A DNA stretch of 42,224 bases. Origin: Chlorobiaceae bacterium. Its GTDB lineage: Bacteria; Bacteroidota; Chlorobiia; Chlorobiales; Chlorobiaceae. Positions 36,514 to 42,224 of the stretch are shown here, piece after piece (the first letter of the stretch is position 1; each line of letters opens with the position of its first letter). The stretch is from positions 1 to 42,224 of the forward strand of contig JAAXXK010000020.1 of the NCBI GenBank assembly GCA_013334525.1, given 5' to 3'. Both the position numbers and the translations under genes were made by a program. The notes under the pieces were generated by a model, which was not told the origin of the DNA, made no database searches, and saw only the letters and a program-made list of their open reading frames with translations.

Positions 36514-37329
36514 TCACGCCCCCGGGACAGCCTGGTAAAACCCGTTCCGCTCGATAACCTCCACCGGTCGTCCGAACAGGCCGGAAACGCCTGCCGAATC
36601 GAGAAGGGTCGACTTGTCGCCATCGGCGACGATGCGGCCGTTGCGCAGAAAAACCACCCTCGATATTTCCGGCGGTATTTCATGCAGGTGATGGGTGACG
36701 AGAATGAGCTGCGTCCCCGACTGCATAAGGCTCCTGACCGTATCGAGGTACTGGAAGGTGGCCGACAGGTCAAGGCCGCCGGTCGGTTCGTCGAGCAACA
36801 GGGCGTCCGGGGTGTGCACCAGCGCGCGACCGAGCAGAAACCTGCGCTGCTGGCCGGTAGACATCCTGCCGAAAGGGCGCTCCGCAAGGCCCTCGATTCC
36901 GAGCTGACGCATCAGCGCATCGGCCTGAAGCAGCTGAGTCGGGCTGAAGCATTGGTGGGGCCAGATATCGATGCTCGAATAATAACCCGACAGGATTACG
37001 TCCCGTCCTTTGGCATACCGTCCATAATCCTCCTGGAGGTCATTTGAAACCATGCCAAGTCCAGAGCGCAGCTCCTCGACGTTCCACCGGTCGCGCCCGT
37101 AAACCAGCATTCGACTTCCTGGCGAGTGAACAGGATAGATTTCACGCGACAGAAGCTTGAGCAGGGTCGATTTCCCGGAACCGTTCGGACCGAGAATGGC
37201 CGTGTTCTCGCCTTTTTCGATACGCAGGTCAAGGCCGTCGAACACCAGCGTCCCTCCCCGGTATGCGCTTACGTTCCGGAACTCGAAAACAGGGGTTCCT
37301 GCCGGATCGGTTACACTCATACTCATCAT
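36514..37329 (-). CDS. ABC transporter ATP-binding protein
   Basis: A 271-residue ATPase. Walker A is GPNGSGKST (about residues 44-52), the ABC signature is the variant MSTGQQRRFLLG, Walker B is ALLLDEPTGGLD and the switch histidine lies in LVTHHLHEIP. The overall form is like the YlmA/ModF-type stand-alone ATPases. No permease gene lies next to it, so the partner is unknown. The frame extends upstream over doxX; the ATG at 37329 starts 22 bases after the doxX stop and is preferred, although two more ATGs occur within the next nine bases. It shares direction and spacing with the DoxX gene. Confidence 0.88.
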   Translation of the reverse strand: MMSMSVTDPAGTPVFEFRNVSAYRGGTLVFDGLDLRIEKGENTAILGPNGSGKSTLLKLLSREIYPVHSPGSRMLVYGRDRWNVEELRSGLGMVSNDLQEDYGRYAKGRDVILSGYYSSIDIWPHQCFSPTQLLQADALMRQLGIEGLAERPFGRMSTGQQRRFLLGRALVHTPDALLLDEPTGGLDLSATFQYLDTVRSLMQSGTQLILVTHHLHEIPPEISRVVFLRNGRIVADGDKSTLLDSAGVSGLFGRPVEVIERNGFYQAVPGA

Positions 37330-37351
37330 GCTGACTTGATTCGAGACGGGT

Positions 37352-37753
37352 TCAGTTCCACTGCCCCACGCCCCGCGAAACGCTGTAACGACCGGCTCCG
37401 AAGAAAAACACCGCAAGGGAACCGAAGAAATAGAATGCCTGGAGCTCGAGGGCGTAACCCCCCTGTTCGGTCAGCGCCGTGAGCTGGCCCATATGGACAA
37501 GCCAGACAGCCATGCCCATGACGAACGCTTCGATCAGGGCTGCCGGACGGGTGTAGAGGCCGAGAATGATGAGAAGCGGCGCCACCACCTCGCCGATTGG
37601 GACCCCCGCGACGAGCAGTTCAGGCAGGCCGGCCGCCTTGAGCTTCGCTGCGATGAAACCGTAGCCATGAATCAGCTTGTGGACGCCGTGAAGCAACATG
37701 AGCCCGCCGACGCAAAGTCGCAGCAGGAGCTTGCCAAGGTCGTTGTTGTTCAT
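37352..37753 (-). CDS. DoxX family membrane protein
   Basis: A 133-residue protein with four predicted membrane helices. The N-terminal [19 protein letters not shown] and the following [22 protein letters not shown] fit the DoxX/DoxD family, whose members are linked to redox metabolism and quinones but whose biochemistry is mostly unsettled. GGAGG lies four bases before the ATG at 37753, one of the clearest ribosome sites in the window, which decides the start over a frame that extends upstream. It is 90 bases after ribD and 22 bases before the ABC ATPase gene. Confidence 0.9.
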   Translation of the reverse strand: MNNNDLGKLLLRLCVGGLMLLHGVHKLIHGYGFIAAKLKAAGLPELLVAGVPIGEVVAPLLIILGLYTRPAALIEAFVMGMAVWLVHMGQLTALTEQGGYALELQAFYFFGSLAVFFFGAGRYSVSRGVGQWN

Positions 37754-37843
37754 GAACCCTCCGGAAAAGGAGTTTTTGCTTTTGTTCCCGTAACTTTTCT
37801 TGAATAAAGGCGCCATATGGAAAGAAGATATCGCTTGTTGATT

Positions 37844-38962
37844 TCAGGCTGGATAAGCTTCGACCAGGAGATCGTCGCCGAACATGGTGCAGCCTGCGAA
37901 CCTGAACCTGACCGGATGCTCTGGATGGACCACATCGAGCGATGAAAACGACGGCAGGCCGTCACCACCAAAAAACTTCGGCGCAACGAACACATAGTAC
38001 TTGTCGACAAGTCGAGCCCTGACCAGCGCCGCACAAAGGCGACTTCCCCCCTCCACCATAACGGAAAGCACCTTGCGCCGATGCAGCTCGGCAAAGACCT
38101 CGCCGAGATCAAGGCCGCTGCCCGACTGTCCCACGGTCACGACATCAATATCCCGCTCATTCAGTTGCTTTATGCGGCAAGGTTCCGAGGCATCGGCAGC
38201 AGCAAAAACGATGGTTTCTGCCTGGTCGTTGAACACCTTGGCCTCGATCGGCACCTGCAACCGACGGTCGAGGAGCACCCTGATCGGGTGGCGGCCGTCG
38301 CAGTGGCGAACGGTGAGTTCGGCATCGTCTGCAATGATCGTCGAAGAGCTTGACAGGACGGCGTCGTAACGGCTGCGAAGCCGGTGGACCTCGGTTCTCG
38401 AATCCGGCCCCGTGATCCATTTCGAAGCGCCAAGCGCGGTGGCGATACGGCCGTCAAGGGTCTGGGCGATTTTCAGCGCCACGAAGGGCCGGCCCTTGCG
38501 ATGGCTTGTGATAAAGGCCTCGTTGAGCCGCTCCGACTCATCTTCGAGCACTCCGACCGTCACATCGATACCTGCCGCTTCCAGCGTTGCGATCCCCTTG
38601 CCGGCAACCTTGTCATGCGGATCGAGGCATCCGACGACCACCCTTCGAATGTTGCTCCCGACGATCAGGTCGGCGCATGGCGGCGTCTTGCCGAAATGGG
38701 AGCATGGTTCAAGGTTGACGTACAATACCGATTCAGGCAGCAGTTCCGGCTCCCTGACAGAGCCTATGGCGTTGACCTCGGCGTGCGCTTCTCCGTATCG
38801 CTGGTGCCACCCCTCTCCGATGATTCGTCCCTGGTGTACGACCACTGAGCCGACCATCGGGTTAGGGCTCACCATCCCGGCCCCCCTGGCTGCAAGTTCA
38901 AGGCAGCGCCTCATGAAAGCTTCGTCGTCCAACCTGGTCCGTTCAGTCGATTTGATGTTCAT
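37844..38962 (-). CDS. ribD: bifunctional pyrimidine deaminase/reductase of riboflavin synthesis
   Basis: A 372-residue two-domain enzyme catalysing the second and third steps of riboflavin synthesis from GTP. The deaminase half has the zinc site HAEVNAI (about residue 56) with EPCSHFGKTPPC. The reductase half begins near VALKIAQTLDGRIAT and includes VMVEGGSRLCAALV and FVAPKFFGGDG. Both halves look complete. ATG start at 38962; the gene begins 11 bases after the dCMP deaminase gene on the same strand, so the two are probably co-transcribed. Confidence 0.96.
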   Translation of the reverse strand: MNIKSTERTRLDDEAFMRRCLELAARGAGMVSPNPMVGSVVVHQGRIIGEGWHQRYGEAHAEVNAIGSVREPELLPESVLYVNLEPCSHFGKTPPCADLIVGSNIRRVVVGCLDPHDKVAGKGIATLEAAGIDVTVGVLEDESERLNEAFITSHRKGRPFVALKIAQTLDGRIATALGASKWITGPDSRTEVHRLRSRYDAVLSSSSTIIADDAELTVRHCDGRHPIRVLLDRRLQVPIEAKVFNDQAETIVFAAADASEPCRIKQLNERDIDVVTVGQSGSGLDLGEVFAELHRRKVLSVMVEGGSRLCAALVRARLVDKYYVFVAPKFFGGDGLPSFSSLDVVHPEHPVRFRFAGCTMFGDDLLVEAYPA

Positions 38963-38973
38963 GCAGTTACCCT

Positions 38974-39498
38974 TCAGGATTGTTCAGCGTTGACATGCAC
39001 CAGCTTTACCCCTGAGAGGCGAAGCAGCTCGGAAATATGTTCGATCTTGTATGGCTTGTCGTAATAGATCGTCTTGATACCGACGTTGATCAGCACCTTC
39101 AGGCAGTGCTGGCATGGGCTGGCCGTAATGTAGATGTCGGCGTCCTTGATCGACACGCCGTGCTTGGCTGCCTGCGCAATGGCGTTGATCTCGGCATGGA
39201 TGGTGTTGACGCAGTTCTCCTCGACCGTTCCGTCGGGATGGGTGCTCCTGAAAATCCGGCAGTTGACCTCGTTGCAGTGCGGAAGTCCCGATGGCGCCCC
39301 GTTGTATCCCGTCGAAAGGATGTTGTGGTCACGGACGATCACCGCCCCGATATGCCCCCTCGTGCAGGTGGCCCGTCGCGAGATCAGATGCGCGACGCTC
39401 ATGAAATATTCGTGCCAGCCGAGCCGCTTCTCCGGGCCCGCAGCATCGCCCTCCCCCGAAGGAGTGCAGCAGCAGGAATGATTGCCCTCTTCGTGCAT
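38974..39498 (-). CDS. dCMP deaminase
   Basis: A 174-residue zinc enzyme that deaminates dCMP to dUMP for thymidylate synthesis (ComEB family). Zinc-site motifs are HAEINAIAQ (about residue 98) and [12 protein letters not shown] (about 124). The N-terminal part includes [19 protein letters not shown] and [12 protein letters not shown], typical of deoxycytidylate deaminases. The first 20 residues form an extension with three adjacent cysteines (SCCCTP) that is not part of the fold. ATG start at 39498. It lies next to ribD, another cytidine-deaminase-fold enzyme, and is divergent from the RqcH gene 101 bases away. Confidence 0.93.
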   Translation of the reverse strand: MHEEGNHSCCCTPSGEGDAAGPEKRLGWHEYFMSVAHLISRRATCTRGHIGAVIVRDHNILSTGYNGAPSGLPHCNEVNCRIFRSTHPDGTVEENCVNTIHAEINAIAQAAKHGVSIKDADIYITASPCQHCLKVLINVGIKTIYYDKPYKIEHISELLRLSGVKLVHVNAEQS

Positions 39499-39599
39499 AG
39501 CCGTGTTTTTTTATAAATTGAATCAATACTGCGGTCTGTCTATCCATGCCCAGACAATAAAATAGAGGAAAGATCGCCCCGACGCAACCCTTCCGGCCA

Positions 39600-41228
39600 A
39601 TGCTCCGAAATTACTTTACGCTTTACCATGCGGCCAGTGAACTGAACGAACAGCTCTCTGGAGGATATATTTTCGAAATCCATTCGCAGGATAAAAACGA
39701 GATCACCCTCGGCTTCGTCACCATCGATGGCCGCCACCTGCAACTCATCGTCACGGTGCGGTCGCAGGATTTCTCGCTTTCTACCAGGGAGGGGCTGAAC
39801 AGGAAGCGACGCAACTCGGCCGGCATCATGAGCCGCGTTTTCGAGCAACAGGTCACCGGAGTCTCGATGGCCCCCAACGACAGGGAGATACGGTTTTCCC
39901 TCGACGATGGCCACACCGTCGTGCTCAGGCTGTACAGCGCAGACACCAACGTGCTTCTGGTGCGCAACGGCCAGATAGTGGATGCTTTCAAGGATTGCCG
40001 TGAACTGGAAGGCACCCCATTTGACGACGATACACGCGGCGCTGCGGTGTTCCGGTCGCTTGAATCCATCGCCACCTCGAAATCCCTTTTCGTCCAGAAA
40101 CTTGAAGGAAGCGGCCATATCGAACCGATCGAAAACAGGCTTTCGGCCATCCTTCCCGGCTTCGACCGTCGGCTTGCCCGCAGGCTCGTCGCCCGCGCAG
40201 GCGGCGAGGAACCGGAAGCACTTTATCAGGCCCTCGCCGCCCTGTTCTACGAGCTGGCATCGCCATCTCCCTGCGTGATCGAAAAACCTGGCCACCCCCC
40301 GGCATTCTCGATCCTCGAAGCTTCCGGCGACGACACCGCCACCCTGTTCGACACCGTGCTCGACGCCATGAGCCATTACAGCCGCAAGATGCACAGCCAC
40401 GTGCACCTGCACGAAAAGGCCGACGAAGTTCGAAAGGAGCTGGTCAAAAAGATCGGTAAAGCCGAAAAAGAGCTCGCATCCAGGGACTCAGCCGAGATGG
40501 AGGCGGCCGCAGGGCGTTACGAAACCTTCGGGCACCTTCTGACCGGGGCGATCGGCAAGGTCAGGCCGGGCTCAGACCAGGTTACGGTCCCCAACCTCTT
40601 CGATCCCGCCTTTCCGCAAAAAACCATATCGGTCAAGCCGGAGCTGAACATCCAGGAAAACGCCGCTTGGTATTTCGAACAGGCCTCGAAAAGCCGGAAA
40701 AAGCTGAAGGGATTGCTGGGCCGCCACGCAAAGCTCCGCCGCGAACTCCTCGGCTTGCAATACAGCCTCGAAGAGCTCAACGCCGCCGAAACTCCGGATG
40801 AAATTCAGCAGCTGCTCAGCGCCAAACCTTCGCCAAGCCATAAATCCACCGGGCAGGGAGGAAAAAACGAGGAAAAGAGAGCTCCGTTCAGGACCATCCC
40901 CCTCACCCGGACCATCACCCTTTACGTCGGCCGCAATGCCGAAAACAATGACCTGCTCACCTTCGACCACGCCCGTCCAGACGACATCTGGCTGCACGCC
41001 AGGGGAGCTTCCGGCTCGCACTGCGTGCTCAAGGGTGCGGGCATGCACAACATGTCGGAGATCCGCAGGGCCGCAGAGATCGCCGCATGGTACTCTTCGG
41101 CCCGGAATTCCGGCATGGTGCCGGTGATCTACACCCAGAAAAAATATGTCCGGAAATCGAAAGGCGCAGCAGGCAGCGTGATCGTCGAAAGGGAAAAAGT
41201 GGTCATGGTGGCACCGCGTGAAGCGTGA
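39600..41228 (+). CDS. rqcH: NFACT-family ribosome quality-control protein (RqcH)
   Basis: A 542-residue protein of the NFACT (fibronectin-binding A) family. Bacterial RqcH binds obstructed 50S subunits and adds alanine tails to stalled chains. The NFACT-N domain covers the first 170 residues or so and includes an Asp-Arg pair in APNDREIRF (D94, R95), at the position of the DR motif needed for tailing. Coiled-coil segments occupy about 260-400 and an NFACT-R domain lies at 440-542 with DDIWLHARGASGSHCVLKG. The ATG at 39600 gives a complete N-terminus. Its stop codon is the TGA inside the first unit of the heptamer array that follows. Confidence 0.88.
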   Translation: MLRNYFTLYHAASELNEQLSGGYIFEIHSQDKNEITLGFVTIDGRHLQLIVTVRSQDFSLSTREGLNRKRRNSAGIMSRVFEQQVTGVSMAPNDREIRFSLDDGHTVVLRLYSADTNVLLVRNGQIVDAFKDCRELEGTPFDDDTRGAAVFRSLESIATSKSLFVQKLEGSGHIEPIENRLSAILPGFDRRLARRLVARAGGEEPEALYQALAALFYELASPSPCVIEKPGHPPAFSILEASGDDTATLFDTVLDAMSHYSRKMHSHVHLHEKADEVRKELVKKIGKAEKELASRDSAEMEAAAGRYETFGHLLTGAIGKVRPGSDQVTVPNLFDPAFPQKTISVKPELNIQENAAWYFEQASKSRKKLKGLLGRHAKLRRELLGLQYSLEELNAAETPDEIQQLLSAKPSPSHKSTGQGGKNEEKRAPFRTIPLTRTITLYVGRNAENNDLLTFDHARPDDIWLHARGASGSHCVLKGAGMHNMSEIRRAAEIAAWYSSARNSGMVPVIYTQKKYVRKSKGAAGSVIVEREKVVMVAPREA

Positions 41229-41465
41229 CGCGTGACTCGTGACGCGTGACCCGTGACTCGTGACTCGTGACTCGTGACTCGTGACTCGTGAACCGTGAAC
41301 CGTGAACCGTGAACCGTGAACCGTGAACCGTGACTCGTGAACCGTGAACCGTGATGCGTGAACCGTTCAGGATTAAGACTTGAAGTACCTGTATTCAACA
41401 TAACCGGTTTCGTTTCGCGTCACGTGTCACGCATTTCCCGTTTCGCGTCACGCATCACGCGTCAC
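41225..41465. repeat. facing arrays of a 7-bp repeat (GTGAnnC / GnnTCAC)
   Basis: Twenty exact 7-base units run from 41225 to 41364, mostly GTGACTC or GTGAACC with a few GTGACGC, GTGACCC and GTGATGC. After a 52-base spacer, seven inverted units of 7 bases (41417-41465; GCGTCAC type, two of them diverged) read the opposite way. The outermost units of the two arms pair best (GTGACGC-GTGAYKC-GTGACGC), so the whole could fold into a long hairpin. The units are too short and have no unique spacers, so this is not a CRISPR array. The left array contains the RqcH stop codon. Confidence 0.92.
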
Positions 41466-41536
41466 GTGAGTGAGTCACAAAAAAACCTTTCTTATCTTGT
41501 ATCTCCTTTTATCACCAACAACGCTTCACCAACTCC

Positions 41537-41905
41537 ATGGAAACACACAAACTCGTAATGCCGGAGCACCTGAACCATTTCGGCTTCCTCTTCGGCGGCA
41601 ACCTGCTCAAATGGATCGACGAGGTCAGCTACATCGCCGTCACGCTCGATTACCCCGGCTGCAACTTCGTCACCGTAGGCATGGACAAGATCGAGTTCAG
41701 GAAAAGCATCCGCCAGGGCACCATACTCTGCTTTGAATCCAAGCAAAACCGCGTAGGCCACACCTCGGTCGAATATGTGGTGGACGTCACCAGGGAAGAG
41801 ATCTCAACGGGCGTAAAGGAGCTGGTCTTCACGACCCGCATCACCTTCGTCAGCGTTGACGAGACCGGAAAGAAAAGACCGGTCTGCGCATTCAAGGCGC
41901 GGTAA
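41537..41905 (+). CDS. acyl-CoA thioesterase (hot-dog fold, YciA/BACH type)
   Basis: A 122-residue enzyme that hydrolyses acyl-CoA thioesters. The hot-dog signature [20 protein letters not shown] (residues about 14-33) contains the residues that contact the thioester, and [17 protein letters not shown] follows as the second strand-helix pair. The length fits a single-domain member. The start ATG at 41537 lies 71 bases after the heptamer array; no clear ribosome site is seen. The preferred acyl chain is not predictable. It is the last complete gene in the window. Confidence 0.9.
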   Translation: METHKLVMPEHLNHFGFLFGGNLLKWIDEVSYIAVTLDYPGCNFVTVGMDKIEFRKSIRQGTILCFESKQNRVGHTSVEYVVDVTREEISTGVKELVFTTRITFVSVDETGKKRPVCAFKAR

Positions 41906-42020
41906 ACGCGGACTGCCGTCGCGAAAAACCGGGTTAATGCAAAAGTGGTGGAGATCATGCAGGAGGCTGTCCCGGTTTTGTTTCCGAGTCAGCCTCTTGC
42001 ACTGAGGGGTCCTGGAATAC

Positions 42021-42047
42021 GGGCGCTCCCGACGAGCGGGACCGCCC
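42021..42047. repeat. GC-rich imperfect hairpin, possible dispersed repeat
   Basis: GGGCG-C-TCCCG and CGGGA-C-CGCCC pair around ACGAG, with one central C-C mismatch. It follows the thioesterase gene by 115 bases and has no T-tract, so it is not a standard terminator. Its form resembles palindromic dispersed repeats, but a second copy is not present in the window. The rest of 41906-42143 shows no gene. Confidence 0.45.
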
Positions 42048-42143
42048 CTACCGGGAAGGATGACAGGACACATCTTTGGATTTAATGATTGGCCCTCGGC
42101 GGATTATGTCAACAGAGATGTCGCATTTTTTAGAAAAAAATAC

Positions 42144-42224
42144 TCACTTTTCGTCCGGGTTGAGCAGCACCTCCTGAGGGATGCTCCATGCTCTTGCCGG
42201 TCTCGCCCCCCATCGTTCCGGATG
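42144..42224 (-). CDS. C-terminal fragment of a probable IS3-type transposase (cut by window edge)
   Basis: The last 26 codons of a minus-strand gene are visible, ending in a TGA at 42144. The peptide begins HPERWGARPARAW and ends VLLNPDEK, which resembles the C-terminus of IS3-family OrfB transposases (HPERW....W.P...V.LNP). The sequence beyond the stop, including GCGACATCTCTGTTGACATAAT, could be the element's end, but no terminal repeat can be confirmed without the other side. The call is a resemblance only. Confidence 0.55.
   Translation of the reverse strand, partial: HPERWGARPARAWSIPQEVLLNPDEK

Noticed and set aside
36289-37047. 252-codon plus-strand open frame through the 9-bp repeat and the ABC gene
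   Set aside because: The part over the repeat gives low-complexity peptide and the rest is antisense to an ABC ATPase with intact motifs.
39540-40412. 290-codon minus-strand open frame opposite rqcH
   Set aside because: It lies antisense to the NFACT-N region and has no family features.
41225-41465. CRISPR array
   Set aside because: Units are 7 bases with no unique spacers, the partner array is inverted, and no cas gene is in the window.

Overview
The window looks like a chromosomal segment of a green sulfur bacterium (Chlorobi; Chlorobium or Chlorobaculum type). This is an inference from the gene content: a complex I operon that starts at nuoA and runs A-B-C-D-H-I-J-K-L-M with no nuoE, F or G at its head, very weak Shine-Dalgarno signals, and core genes of moderately high GC. 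No 16S rRNA gene is present to settle the species.

Layout. (1) 1-8129, minus strand: the membrane arm and connecting subunits of NADH-quinone oxidoreductase. nuoM is cut by the window edge. (2) 8340-10895, minus strand: a small membrane protein, then an overlapping trio made of a degenerate PAP2-like membrane protein, a ferrochelatase-family protein and a TPR protein. (3) 11085-27289, minus strand: a complete Wzx/Wzy-type exopolysaccharide or capsule locus. In transcription order it holds the export lipoprotein Wza, the chain-length regulator/tyrosine kinase Wzc, a PHP-type phosphatase, a WecA/MraY-like initiating transferase, flippase Wzx, a methyltransferase, a GT2 transferase, a WbsX-like protein, polymerase Wzy, a ferredoxin/FrhB-like redox protein, a polysaccharide pyruvyl transferase homologue and two GT-B glycosyltransferases. 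A strong hairpin terminator follows. The middle of the locus (about 15.9-20.2 kb) is clearly AT-richer than the rest and many of its genes overlap by a few bases, which suggests a horizontally acquired cassette. (4) 27290-28340: a 1-kb AT-rich non-coding stretch with repeated motifs and a perfect palindrome; it probably carries the control region of the polysaccharide operon. (5) 28341-30092, plus strand: two leucine tRNA genes, a HIT-family hydrolase and a methyltransferase whose 3' end overlaps the convergent TolC gene by 70 bp. (6) 30023-39498, minus strand: a TolC-family protein, rarA with ribE, a cytoplasmic GH13 amylase, thiol peroxidase, a lone ABC ATPase, a DoxX protein, ribD and dCMP deaminase. 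(7) 39600-41905, plus strand: an RqcH/NFACT ribosome quality-control protein and a hot-dog acyl-CoA thioesterase. The right edge cuts into the C-terminus of what looks like an IS3-type transposase.

How the genes work together. The nuo operon encodes a proton-pumping quinone oxidoreductase without the NADH-oxidising module. The polysaccharide locus is a self-contained pathway from lipid-linked initiation through assembly, flipping, polymerisation, chain-length control and export. The rest is housekeeping: riboflavin (ribD, ribE in separate operons), dUMP supply, replication-fork repair, peroxide defence and glucan breakdown.

The most unusual structures are two intergenic elements (36361-36476 and 41225-41465) in which short degenerate tandem repeats face each other as inverted arrays. 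One has a 9-bp period and the other a 7-bp period, yet both follow the 3' end of a gene and could fold into long hairpins. They are not CRISPR arrays.
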